The notes beneath the pieces are model-generated. The model saw only the letters and a list, made by a program, of their open reading frames with translations, had not been told where the DNA came from and made no database searches. A stretch of DNA of 64,000 nucleotides from NCBI RefSeq assembly GCF_013394165.1, contig NZ_CP041330.1:2906501-2970500 (forward strand). Direction: 5' to 3'. Positions within the stretch are counted from its first letter, which is position 1; each line of letters opens with the position of its first letter. Origin of the DNA: Pseudoalteromonas sp. Scap06 (lineage in GTDB: Bacteria > Pseudomonadota > Gammaproteobacteria > Enterobacterales > Alteromonadaceae). Shown piece after piece: positions 18,521 through 27,019 of the stretch. A program made the translations under genes and the position numbers.

Positions 18521-20362
18521 ATGGATCCAACTCCTCAGTCACAATTAAAACTTCTGATTCAAAAAGGTAAAGAGCAAGGTTATTTAACTTTTGCAGAAGT
18601 TAATGATCACCTTCCACAAGATATTATCGACTCAGATCAAGTAGAAGATATCATTAGCATGATTAATGACATGGGTATCAAGGTTAGCGAAAACGCGCCT
18701 GATGCTGATGAATTAATGATGCAAGAAACCACGACAGACGAAGACGCAGCGGAAGCTGCCGCTGCAGCCCTTGCTACTGTAGAAAAAGAAATCGGCCGTA
18801 CAACAGACCCTGTTCGCATGTATATGCGTGAAATGGGTACTGTTGAACTTCTTACCCGTGAAGGCGAAATTGTTATCGCTAAACGTATTGAAGAAGGCAT
18901 TAACCAAGTACAGATTTCGGTTGCTGAATACCCAGAAGCGATCACTTACCTACTTGAACAGTGGGATAAATTTGAAGCAGAAGAGATGCGCCTTAGCGAC
19001 ATTATCTCTGGCTTTTTCGATCCTGATGCAGACGAAGCACCACCAATTGCTGCCACTAACATTGGTTCTGAATTAAGCGAAAAACAGCTTGATGACAGCG
19101 ACGATGATGATGACAGCGATGATGAAGACGAAGAAGAAGTAGATACAGGTCCAGATCCTGAAGAAGCGCGCATCCATTTCGAAAACTTACGTGATTTATA
19201 CACTAAAGCACGTGAAACATTCGATAAGAAAGGTCGCTCTCATCCAGAATCTCAAGCCGCTATTTTAGAAATTGGTGAGTTGTTCAGAACCTTTAAACTT
19301 GTGCCTAAACAATTTGACCGCATGGTTAATAACATGCGTGAAATGATGGACCGAGTTCGCGTTCAAGAACGTCTTATCATGAAGCATGCAGTACAAGTTT
19401 CAAAGCTTCCAAAGAAAACCTTTGTTAAGCACTTTGCAAACAACGAAACTGACACAGCATGGCTTGATATTGAAATTGCAGCTAACGAAAAGCATTCAGC
19501 TAAACTTGAAGAAGTGAAGCCTGAAATACTTCGCTGTATTAGCAAACTTTCTTCAATGGAAGAAAGCACTGGCTTAAGCATTGAACGTATTAAAGATATA
19601 AACCGTCGCATGAGTATTGGTGAAGCGAAAGCGCGCCGTGCTAAAAAAGAGATGGTAGAAGCGAACTTACGTCTGGTAATTTCAATCGCTAAAAAATACA
19701 CCAACCGTGGCTTACAGTTCTTGGATTTAATTCAAGAAGGTAATATTGGTTTGATGAAAGCGGTTGATAAGTTTGAATACCGTCGTGGTTATAAGTTCTC
19801 TACTTATGCTACGTGGTGGATTCGCCAAGCAATTACTCGCTCTATTGCTGACCAAGCAAGAACGATCCGTATTCCAGTACATATGATTGAAACGATCAAT
19901 AAATTGAACCGTATTTCACGTCAAATGTTACAAGAAATGGGTCGTGAGCCAAATCCAGAAGAATTAGCTGAACGCATGATGATGCCTGAGGATAAAATCC
20001 GTAAGGTACTTAAGATTGCAAAAGAGCCAATTTCAATGGAAACACCAATTGGTGATGATGAAGATTCGCACTTAGGCGACTTCATTGAAGATACTACTAT
20101 TGATTCGCCTATCGATTCGGCAACAATGGAGTCTCTTCGTGGCGCAACTAACGATGTGCTCGCTGGCTTAACTGCCCGTGAAGCGAAAGTACTACGTATG
20201 CGTTTTGGTATTGATATGAATACCGACCACACGTTAGAAGAAGTAGGTAAGCAGTTTGATGTAACACGTGAGCGTATTCGTCAAATTGAAGCGAAGGCAC
20301 TACGTAAATTACGTCACCCTTCTCGCTCTGATTTACTGAAAAGCTTTTTAGACGCTAAATAA
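18521..20362 (+). CDS. rpoD: RNA polymerase primary sigma factor RpoD (sigma-70)
   Basis: RpoD is the housekeeping sigma factor. From the ATG at 18521 the product is 613 residues and begins [12 protein letters not shown], aligning with the E. coli start [12 protein letters not shown]. The upstream in-frame ATG at 18485 would add 12 unconserved residues. Visible parts are region 1.1, the acidic non-conserved insert (Asp/Glu-rich, about 190-220), region 2 ([20 protein letters not shown]), region 3 and the region 4 helix-turn-helix ([20 protein letters not shown]). A terminator follows at 20389. Confidence 0.98.
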   Translation: MDPTPQSQLKLLIQKGKEQGYLTFAEVNDHLPQDIIDSDQVEDIISMINDMGIKVSENAPDADELMMQETTTDEDAAEAAAAALATVEKEIGRTTDPVRMYMREMGTVELLTREGEIVIAKRIEEGINQVQISVAEYPEAITYLLEQWDKFEAEEMRLSDIISGFFDPDADEAPPIAATNIGSELSEKQLDDSDDDDDSDDEDEEEVDTGPDPEEARIHFENLRDLYTKARETFDKKGRSHPESQAAILEIGELFRTFKLVPKQFDRMVNNMREMMDRVRVQERLIMKHAVQVSKLPKKTFVKHFANNETDTAWLDIEIAANEKHSAKLEEVKPEILRCISKLSSMEESTGLSIERIKDINRRMSIGEAKARRAKKEMVEANLRLVISIAKKYTNRGLQFLDLIQEGNIGLMKAVDKFEYRRGYKFSTYATWWIRQAITRSIADQARTIRIPVHMIETINKLNRISRQMLQEMGREPNPEELAERMMMPEDKIRKVLKIAKEPISMETPIGDDEDSHLGDFIEDTTIDSPIDSATMESLRGATNDVLAGLTAREAKVLRMRFGIDMNTDHTLEEVGKQFDVTRERIRQIEAKALRKLRHPSRSDLLKSFLDAK

Positions 20363-20388
20363 TCTAGCGTTACATTATGAGTTAACTC

Positions 20389-20414
20389 AAAAGGCCGCTG
20401 TAGCGGCCTTTTTT
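20389..20414 (+). terminator. Rho-independent terminator of rpoD
   Basis: AAAAGGCCGC and GCGGCCTTTT form a 10-bp stem with the tetraloop TGTA, followed by TT. It lies 26 bp after the rpoD stop. The structure is strong and unambiguous. Confidence 0.93.
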
Positions 20415-20433
20415 CTATTTCAAGGAAATAAAC

Positions 20434-21315
20434 ATGGCTTGGATCCAAATCCGTATCAATGCCAATGCTGCAACCGCAGATGCAGTTAGTGACTTATTAA
20501 TGGAAGCTGGTAGTGCTTCTGTTACTTTTATTGATGCTAAAGACACCCCTATTTACGAACCCAAAATTGGCACAGTCGTTTTTTGGGCTGATACCACAGT
20601 AATTGGTCTGTTCGAAGCTAATCACGATATGAACGCCGTGGTTGCGTTATTAAAGCGCCATGATGAGCTCAAAGACAATTTAGTTTACAAAATCGAGCAA
20701 CTCGAAGACAAAGATTGGGAACGTGAGTGGATGGATAACTTCCACCCTATTCAATTTGGCGAAAAACTATGGATTTGCCCTAGCTGGCGCGATATTCCAG
20801 ATCCAGACGCAGTCAATGTGCTACTTGATCCAGGCCTTGCATTTGGTACTGGCACGCACGCCACTACCGCGCTGTGTTTAAAGTGGCTTGAAAGCCAAGA
20901 CTTAAGCGGCAAAACGGTAGTCGATTTTGGTTGTGGTTCAGGCATATTAGGCATTGCAGCAATTAAACTAGGTGCAGAGCGCATGATAGGAATAGACATT
21001 GACCCGCAAGCGCTAGAAGCAAGCTTAGATAACGCTAACCGTAATGGCGTTGCTGACAAGCTTGAAGTTTATCTACCAGAAAACCAACCTGAATTTACAG
21101 CCGATATTGTTGTGGCAAATATTTTAGCGCAACCTCTGCGTGAGCTTCATAGTGTGATTTTAGGCTTATTAAAACCAGGCGGTAAAATTGCCATGTCGGG
21201 CATTTTAGAAGAGCAAGCAAAATCGGTTGCCGATATATATGCGCCCTTTATTGAACTTGATGAGATTGCCATTGAAGGCGACTGGACCCGAGTCAGTGGC
21301 ATTAAAAAAGCATAA
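20434..21315 (+). CDS. prmA: Ribosomal protein L11 methyltransferase
   Basis: PrmA trimethylates lysines and the N-terminus of ribosomal protein uL11. The 293-residue product has the N-terminal substrate-recognition domain (to about residue 55), a linker with [15 protein letters not shown], and a C-terminal SAM domain with [12 protein letters not shown] (about 139-150), [15 protein letters not shown] (about 162-176) and the [10 protein letters not shown] motif near residue 227. A ribosome binding site, AAGGAA, precedes the ATG. A terminator separates it from dusB-fis, although the order prmA-dusB-fis is the classical one. Confidence 0.97.
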   Translation: MAWIQIRINANAATADAVSDLLMEAGSASVTFIDAKDTPIYEPKIGTVVFWADTTVIGLFEANHDMNAVVALLKRHDELKDNLVYKIEQLEDKDWEREWMDNFHPIQFGEKLWICPSWRDIPDPDAVNVLLDPGLAFGTGTHATTALCLKWLESQDLSGKTVVDFGCGSGILGIAAIKLGAERMIGIDIDPQALEASLDNANRNGVADKLEVYLPENQPEFTADIVVANILAQPLRELHSVILGLLKPGGKIAMSGILEEQAKSVADIYAPFIELDEIAIEGDWTRVSGIKKA

Positions 21316-21363
21316 TAGTGCGTTTTTAAAAGTTTAGAGTATTAACTCAAAAGTCGTTTCTAG

Positions 21364-21394
21364 AGCCTGTATTTAACAGGCTTTACTATTTTTT
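21364..21394 (+). terminator. Terminator of prmA
   Basis: AGCCTGT and ACAGGCT form a 7-bp stem with a 5-nt loop (ATTTA), followed by TTACTATTTTTTT. It lies 48 bp after the prmA stop, ahead of the dusB-fis promoter. Confidence 0.82.
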
Positions 21395-21519
21395 TACATA
21401 ATAAAAAATAAAGATTTTTTATTATAAAAACAACGACCGTTCAAAATTCACACAAATAAACCGCTTCGTCATACGGTTATCAAATGTCAATACGAAAAGA
21501 GCAAAAAAAAGTCACTTTT

Positions 21520-21534
21520 GTTCAATTTATAGCC
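21520..21534 (+). promoter_or_regulatory. Putative Fis binding site in the dusB-fis promoter
   Basis: GTTCAATTTATAGCC fits the degenerate 15-bp Fis consensus (G at 1, Y-A at 4-5, an A/T-rich centre, T-R at 11-12, C at 15) at every fixed position. It directly abuts the -35 box at 21535. Autorepression by Fis would be expected, as in E. coli. The motif is degenerate, so location is the main support. Confidence 0.6.
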
Positions 21535-21563
21535 TTTGATTTTTGCGCAAAAAGCCGTAAACT
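21535..21563 (+). promoter_or_regulatory. dusB-fis promoter with G/C-rich discriminator
   Basis: TTTGAT (21535-21540) and TAAACT (21558-21563) have 17-nt spacing. TAGCGCCCC follows immediately, a G/C-rich discriminator typical of stringently controlled promoters. The expected start near 21570 leaves a leader of under 20 nt before the dusB start. Confidence 0.75.
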
Positions 21564-21587
21564 TAGCGCCCCTTGAAAAGAGGCCTA

Positions 21588-22568
21588 TTGAATATCGTGC
21601 GTATCGGTTCATACCAACTTGAGAATAATGTCATTGTCGCGCCTATGGCGGGCATAACAGACAGACCATTTAGACAGTTATGTCGTCGTTTAGGCGCTGG
21701 CCTTGCTGTGTCTGAAATGCTGTCGTCTAATCCGAAGGTTTGGAAAACCGAAAAGTCGATGAACCGAATGGATCATTCTGGTGAGTCGGGTATACGTGCG
21801 GTGCAAATTGCAGGAGCAGACCCTGAGCTTATGGCACAGGCCGCACAATTCAATGTTGCAAACGGTGCACAGATCATAGATATCAATATGGGGTGCCCAG
21901 CAAAAAAAGTGAACAAGAAACTTGCAGGCTCAGCCTTATTACAGTTTCCAGAACTCGTGGAAGAGATTATTGATGCCGTCGTTAATGCGGTTGATATACC
22001 TGTAACACTTAAAATCCGTACTGGATGGGATCAGGACAACCGTAATGGTGTAGAGATTGCAAGAATAGCTGAACGTTATGGCATTGCATCACTGGCTGTA
22101 CATGGGCGCACGCGCGCATGTATGTACAAAGGTGATGCTGAGTACGCCACAATTAGGGATATAAAACGTTCAGTGTCGATACCTGTGGTTGCTAATGGTG
22201 ATATTACATCACCTGAAAAAGCAAAGCAGGTTTTGGACTATACGGGTGCAGATGCCATCATGATTGGTCGAGCCGCCCAAGGTCGCCCTTGGATATTTAG
22301 GGAGATAGACCACTATTTGCGAACTGGTGAACATATGCAGCCACCTGCTATTGCAGAGGTGCGCAGTATTTTAATGGAGCATTTAACCAACCTCCATATG
22401 TTTTACGGTGAGCCAATGGGAGCACGAATCGCTCGCAAACATGTATCTTGGTATTTGCAAACCCATGACAGTGACGGTCAGTTTAGGCGAGTATTTAATG
22501 CGCTCGACAATTCCGAGGAACAGGTCGTCGCATTAGAGCAATACTTTAAAACACTAGCAGCTAACTAA
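21588..22568 (+). CDS. dusB: tRNA-dihydrouridine synthase B
   Basis: DusB is an FMN- and NADPH-dependent enzyme that reduces U17 of tRNA. The product is 326 residues from TTG at 21588. Motifs are [12 protein letters not shown], the catalytic-cysteine region [22 protein letters not shown] and the FMN phosphate site [15 protein letters not shown]. The start is uncertain. TTG at 21588 has AAGAGG 5 nt upstream, while GTG at 21597 matches the E. coli start (MRIGxYQL); no ATG is available. It is the first gene of the dusB-fis operon, 19 bp before fis. Confidence 0.94.
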   Translation: MNIVRIGSYQLENNVIVAPMAGITDRPFRQLCRRLGAGLAVSEMLSSNPKVWKTEKSMNRMDHSGESGIRAVQIAGADPELMAQAAQFNVANGAQIIDINMGCPAKKVNKKLAGSALLQFPELVEEIIDAVVNAVDIPVTLKIRTGWDQDNRNGVEIARIAERYGIASLAVHGRTRACMYKGDAEYATIRDIKRSVSIPVVANGDITSPEKAKQVLDYTGADAIMIGRAAQGRPWIFREIDHYLRTGEHMQPPAIAEVRSILMEHLTNLHMFYGEPMGARIARKHVSWYLQTHDSDGQFRRVFNALDNSEEQVVALEQYFKTLAAN

Positions 22569-22587
22569 GAAAGAAAGAGACTTTATA

Positions 22588-22878
22588 ATGTTCGAACAAA
22601 ACGTGACTTCTCCATTTATCACAAACCCTCATGTTCAGTCACACGAGAAACCGCAGCCATTGCGTGATGCAGTAAAAAAAGCTGTTCACCACTACTTAAA
22701 ACAGCTTAACGGTCAAGATGTGCAAGACGTTTACGACCTTGTTCTTTCTGAGCTAGAAGCGCCATTGCTTGAAGAAGTAATGACTTACACACGTGGTAAC
22801 CAAACTCGTGCGGCAATTCTACTAGGTATCAACCGTGGTACTTTACGTAAAAAGCTTAAAAAATACGGTATGAACTAA
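22588..22878 (+). CDS. fis: DNA-binding protein Fis
   Basis: Fis is a nucleoid protein that bends DNA and activates rRNA promoters. The 96-residue product is close to E. coli Fis (98 residues). The C-terminal helix-turn-helix region [20 protein letters not shown] is essentially identical to E. coli. The N-terminal beta-hairpin and core helix ([20 protein letters not shown]) are also conserved. It is co-transcribed with dusB from a growth-rate-type promoter that carries a putative Fis site. Confidence 0.98.
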   Translation: MFEQNVTSPFITNPHVQSHEKPQPLRDAVKKAVHHYLKQLNGQDVQDVYDLVLSELEAPLLEEVMTYTRGNQTRAAILLGINRGTLRKKLKKYGMN

Positions 22879-22955
22879 TACCTAAGGTATTGATGCCGTA
22901 ATTGCTTTACCGCGCTTGCTGATTCAATACACTGAGTGTTTTATAAAACACTCTT

Positions 22956-22982
22956 AAAAAAGCACCTTAGGGTGCTTTTTTT
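22956..22982 (+). terminator. Terminator of dusB-fis
   Basis: AAAAAAGCACC and GGTGCTTTTTT form a stem with the loop TTAG, plus a further T. A second small palindrome, GAGTGTTTTATAAAACACTC, lies just upstream (22934-22953). Confidence 0.92.
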
Positions 22983-23113
22983 ATATGCAACATTTATTAA
23001 CGAAATTGCAAAATGCTCACGCTTTATGGGTCGTTATAAGTCGTTTTTTGAGTCGTAATCAGTTAAAATACGCGCTTCTAAGCTAGCTCATTAACTGAGG
23101 AAATCAAACTACA

Positions 23114-24700
23114 ATGGATACACATCGTCCTATACGTCGCGCACTTTTGAGTGTGTCAGACAAAACCGGTATTGTTGAATTTGCCCGTGCACTAGAAGCA
23201 CAAGGTGTTGAAATACTTTCAACTGGCGGCACTTGTAAACTACTTGCTGATAATGCGATTAAAGTTACCGAAGTATCAGATCACACCGGTCACCCTGAGA
23301 TCATGGATGGTCGCGTAAAAACCCTTCACCCAAAAATTCATGGCGGTATCCTTGCTCGTCGTGGCCAAGATGAAGACGTAATGGCAGATAACAACATTGC
23401 TGCTATCGACATCGTTGTAGTTAACTTATACCCCTTTGCGAACACTGTCGCTCAAGAAAACTGCAGCCTTGAAGATGCTATTGAAAACATCGATATTGGT
23501 GGCCCAACCATGGTGCGTGCAGCAGCTAAAAATCACAAAGATGTGACGATTGTTGTTAACGCAAGCGACTACGACCGTGTTATCAGCGAAATGCAAAATA
23601 ATAACGCCTCAACCACCTACAAAACCCGCTTTGATTTAGCTATTGCCGCCTATGAGCACACAGCGCAATACGATGGTATGATTGCTAACTACTTCGGTAA
23701 AATGGTTCCTGATTACACAGAAGAAGCCGCTGAAGATACTAAGTTCCCACGTACTATTAATATGCAATTCACTAAAAAGCAAGATATGCGTTACGGTGAA
23801 AATTCGCATCAAGATGCCGCGTTTTATGTTGAAAACGACATCACTGAAGCGTCTGTGGCGACAGCGACTCAGCTACAAGGTAAAGCATTATCGTTTAACA
23901 ATATTGCCGATACCGATGCCGCACTTGAGTGTGTTAAAGAATTTGATGTACCTGCGTGTGTTATTGTAAAACATGCTAATCCATGTGGTGTTTCAATTGG
24001 CGACAATATCTTAGAAGCGTACGATCGCGCTTTTAAAACAGATCCAACGTCAGCGTTTGGCGGCATCATTGCTTTTAACCAAGAGCTTGATGCCAACACC
24101 GCACAAGCGATTGTTGAACGTCAATTTGTTGAAGTTATTATCGCACCAAGCGTGAGTGCAGAAGCCGCTCAAATAGTATCAGCTAAACAAAACGTGCGTT
24201 TATTAGAGTGTGGTGAGTTCTCTGCTAAAGGCACAGGCCATGACATTAAACGCGTTAATGGCGGCGTTCTAATTCAAGACCGTGATTTAGGTATGGTAAC
24301 GCAAGGCGACTTAACGGTTGTCTCTAAGCGCCAGCCTTCTGAGCAAGAACTTAAAGACTTACTGTTCTGCTGGAAAGTGGCTAAATTTGTTAAATCAAAC
24401 GCCATTGTTTATGCCCGCGACGGTATGACTATTGGTGTTGGTGCAGGCCAAATGAGCCGCGTTTACTCAGCTAAAATTGCCGGTATTAAAGCCGCTGATG
24501 AAAACCTTGAAGTTAAAGGCTCAGTTATGGCATCAGATGCATTTTTCCCATTCCGTGATGGCATTGATGCTGCAGCCGCAGCAGGTATTACCGCGGTTAT
24601 TCAACCGGGTGGTTCAATGCGCGATGAAGAAGTAATTGCCGCAGCTGATGAAGCTGGTATGGCAATGGTGTTTACGGGTATGCGCCATTTCCGCCATTAA
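23114..24700 (+). CDS. purH: Bifunctional AICAR transformylase / IMP cyclohydrolase
   Basis: PurH catalyses the last two steps of de novo IMP synthesis. The 528 residues have the N-terminal MGS-type cyclohydrolase domain (about 1-195, [37 protein letters not shown]) and the C-terminal transformylase domain (about 200-528, with [28 protein letters not shown] and [11 protein letters not shown]). purD follows downstream but is separated by a terminator and a methyltransferase-like gene. No convincing PurR box was recognised upstream. Confidence 0.98.
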   Translation: MDTHRPIRRALLSVSDKTGIVEFARALEAQGVEILSTGGTCKLLADNAIKVTEVSDHTGHPEIMDGRVKTLHPKIHGGILARRGQDEDVMADNNIAAIDIVVVNLYPFANTVAQENCSLEDAIENIDIGGPTMVRAAAKNHKDVTIVVNASDYDRVISEMQNNNASTTYKTRFDLAIAAYEHTAQYDGMIANYFGKMVPDYTEEAAEDTKFPRTINMQFTKKQDMRYGENSHQDAAFYVENDITEASVATATQLQGKALSFNNIADTDAALECVKEFDVPACVIVKHANPCGVSIGDNILEAYDRAFKTDPTSAFGGIIAFNQELDANTAQAIVERQFVEVIIAPSVSAEAAQIVSAKQNVRLLECGEFSAKGTGHDIKRVNGGVLIQDRDLGMVTQGDLTVVSKRQPSEQELKDLLFCWKVAKFVKSNAIVYARDGMTIGVGAGQMSRVYSAKIAGIKAADENLEVKGSVMASDAFFPFRDGIDAAAAAGITAVIQPGGSMRDEEVIAAADEAGMAMVFTGMRHFRH

Positions 24701-24706
24701 TCGCTT

Positions 24707-24737
24707 AAAGAGCTAACTGCTTCAGTTAGCTCTTTTT
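24707..24737 (+). terminator. Terminator of purH
   Basis: AAAGAGCTAACTG and CAGTTAGCTCTTT form a 13-bp stem with the loop CTT and trailing Ts. It lies 6 bp after the purH stop and separates it from the next gene. Confidence 0.92.
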
Positions 24738-24809
24738 GTTTGCATCAAATTCACGTATTCTGCTTATTCTATAACCATGACTAACAATTATAATGTGAAG
24801 GATTAGACG

Positions 24810-25628
24810 ATGAAATTTGCACTAAAATCTCTACTGGTTGCCACGCTGTCATTAAGTTCAACAATGGCATTAGCACACAACCATGGCCACGACTCAGCAT
24901 TAACAAATGCAGTTAAAGCAAGCGAGCGCAGCAGTGAACGCGACCAATACCGCAATCCTGTAGAAACCCTCGAGTTTTTTGGCTTTAAACCAACAATGAC
25001 TGTTGTAGAAATTGCGCCTGGCGGTGGTTGGTATAGTGAAATTTTAGCGCCAGCATTAAAAGAGCAAGGCACCTATTATGCCGCGCATTTTCCTGCTGAT
25101 TCATCGGTAGGTTACTACCAACGTTCTCTTGCTGGCTTTAAAGCTAAAATCGCTGAAGATGCCCGCTTTAGTGACGTTAAACTTACTGAGTTTGCTCCTT
25201 CTACTCATTTAGATATTGCCCCTGCAAGTAGCGCCGATATGGTACTTACTTTTCGTAATGTCCATAACTGGTTCATGAGTAAAGACAAAGACGCAGCAAG
25301 CAATGCATTTAAGTCTTTTTATACAGCACTTAAGCCTGGCGGCACTTTAGGCGTAGTTGAACATCGCCTACCCGAAGAGCAAGCCGATGAAATGCAAAAG
25401 TCATCAGGTTATATGAAGCAGAGTGTGGTTATTGCACTTGCTGAACAAGCAGGTTTTGAACTTGAAGCAAAAAGCGATATTAATGCAAACCCTCTTGATA
25501 CAGCCGATCACCCTAAAGGGGTATGGACCCTTCCACCGAGCCTTAGACTTGGCGAGCAAGATGCCGCTAAATATAAAGCCATAGGTGAAAGCGACCGTAT
25601 GACGCTGAAATTTAAAAAACCGCTTTAA
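24810..25628 (+). CDS. Exported class I SAM-methyltransferase-like protein (COG4798 type)
   Basis: The 272-residue protein starts with a clear Sec signal peptide (MKFALKSLLVATLSLSST-, cleavage after ALA near residue 22). A class I methyltransferase-like fold follows, with motif I VVEIAPGGGWYSEILAPAL (about 68-86) and later LTFRNVHNW and LKPGGTLGVVEH. It resembles a family annotated as predicted methyltransferases with signal peptides. SAM is not known to be available in the periplasm, so the true reaction or ligand is unknown. AAGGA lies 8 nt upstream of the ATG. It ends 14 bp before purD and probably shares a transcript with it. Confidence 0.85.
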   Translation: MKFALKSLLVATLSLSSTMALAHNHGHDSALTNAVKASERSSERDQYRNPVETLEFFGFKPTMTVVEIAPGGGWYSEILAPALKEQGTYYAAHFPADSSVGYYQRSLAGFKAKIAEDARFSDVKLTEFAPSTHLDIAPASSADMVLTFRNVHNWFMSKDKDAASNAFKSFYTALKPGGTLGVVEHRLPEEQADEMQKSSGYMKQSVVIALAEQAGFELEAKSDINANPLDTADHPKGVWTLPPSLRLGEQDAAKYKAIGESDRMTLKFKKPL

Positions 25629-25642
25629 ATAGGATATTCGCC

Positions 25643-26926
25643 ATGAATGTATTAGTCATTGGCAGCGGCGGCCGCGAACACGCACTTGCGTTTAAGGCCG
25701 CTCAAAATACAAAAGTAAACACTGTTTATGTTGCTCCAGGTAATGCGGGCACAGCCCTTGAGCCAAAACTTGAGAACGTAGCAATTAACGTTGAAGATCT
25801 TGATGGGCTACTTAGCTTTGCACAACAAAATAATGTTGAGCTAACCATTGTTGGTCCAGAAGTGCCGCTAGTATTAGGTGTTGTTGATAAGTTTCGTGAA
25901 CACGGCTTAGCTATTTTTGGTCCAACCGCCGGTGCAGCCCAGCTTGAAGGGTCTAAATCGTTCACTAAAGACTTTTTAGCACGTCATGCTATCCCAACTG
26001 CTGATTACCAAACGTTTGAACAAATCGACCCTGCGCTTGCCTATTTAAAAGAGAAAGGCGCACCGATTGTTATAAAAGCTGATGGTTTAGCGGCCGGTAA
26101 AGGCGTGATTGTAGCCATGAACGAGCACGAGGCTGAAGAAGCCATTCGCGATATGCTTGCGGGTAATGCCTTTGGTGAAGCTGGCAGCCGCGTTGTCATC
26201 GAAGAGTTTTTAGAAGGTGAAGAAGCGTCGTTTATCGTAATGGTTGATGGTGAAAACGTACTGCCATTTGCAACTAGCCAAGATCATAAACGTGCTTACA
26301 ATGGCGATGCTGGCCCAAATACTGGCGGTATGGGCGCTTATTCTCCGGCACCGGTAGTGACTGATGAAATTCATCAACGCATTATGAATGAAGTGATTTA
26401 CCCTACGGTAGAAGGTATGGCTAGCGAAGGCCACCCGTACACTGGCTTTTTATATGCAGGCTTAATGATAGATGACACCGGCACACCAAAAGTAATTGAA
26501 TATAACTGTCGTTTTGGCGACCCTGAAACACAACCTATGATGCTACGTTTGCAATCAGATTTAGTTGAGCTGATTGAAGCTGCTAACCGTGTAGAGCTTG
26601 ATAAAACTACCATTGAGTTTGATTCACGCGCTGCTGTAGGTGTTGTTTTAGCTGCCAAAGGCTACCCAGATAGCTACCCGAAAGGCGATGCGATTAGTGG
26701 CCTGAAAGTAACTTACCCTGAAGGCGAAAAAGTTTTTCACGCAGGGACTAAGCAAGATGGCGATAACGTAGTAACTGCCGGTGGTAGAGTATTATGTGCA
26801 ACGGCACTAGGTAATACCGTTACCGAAGCGCAACAACGTGCCTATAAACTGGTTGATGAAATCAGCTGGGACGGCATGGAATACCGTACAGATATAGCCT
26901 ATCGTGCAATTGCTCGTGAAAAATAA
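25643..26926 (+). CDS. purD: Phosphoribosylamine-glycine ligase (GARS)
   Basis: PurD joins glycine to phosphoribosylamine in purine synthesis, using ATP. The 427-residue product has MNVLVIGSGGREHALA at the N-terminus and the ATP-grasp core, with IKADGLAAGKGV (about 143-154), GPNTGGMGAYSPAP (about 222-235) and ECR-type YNCRFGDPETQ (about 288-298). It follows the exported methyltransferase-like gene by 14 bp with ribosome binding site AGGAT. It ends at a strong terminator. Confidence 0.98.
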   Translation: MNVLVIGSGGREHALAFKAAQNTKVNTVYVAPGNAGTALEPKLENVAINVEDLDGLLSFAQQNNVELTIVGPEVPLVLGVVDKFREHGLAIFGPTAGAAQLEGSKSFTKDFLARHAIPTADYQTFEQIDPALAYLKEKGAPIVIKADGLAAGKGVIVAMNEHEAEEAIRDMLAGNAFGEAGSRVVIEEFLEGEEASFIVMVDGENVLPFATSQDHKRAYNGDAGPNTGGMGAYSPAPVVTDEIHQRIMNEVIYPTVEGMASEGHPYTGFLYAGLMIDDTGTPKVIEYNCRFGDPETQPMMLRLQSDLVELIEAANRVELDKTTIEFDSRAAVGVVLAAKGYPDSYPKGDAISGLKVTYPEGEKVFHAGTKQDGDNVVTAGGRVLCATALGNTVTEAQQRAYKLVDEISWDGMEYRTDIAYRAIAREK

Positions 26927-26954
26927 TTATTGAGTTTTACTCATTAAACTTTAT

Positions 26955-26978
26955 AAGCGCAGATTATCTGCGCTTTTT
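26955..26978 (+). terminator. Terminator of purD
   Basis: AAGCGCAGA and TCTGCGCTT form a 9-bp stem with the loop TTA, followed by TTT. It lies 28 bp after the purD stop. Confidence 0.9.
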
Positions 26979-27019
26979 ACTGCTACACTATAAAAAAACA
27001 ATCAGGGCACAGGTTAATA

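Noticed and set aside
23000..23113. PurR operator upstream of purH
   Set aside because: No sequence close to the ACGCAAACGTTTGCGT consensus was found by eye.
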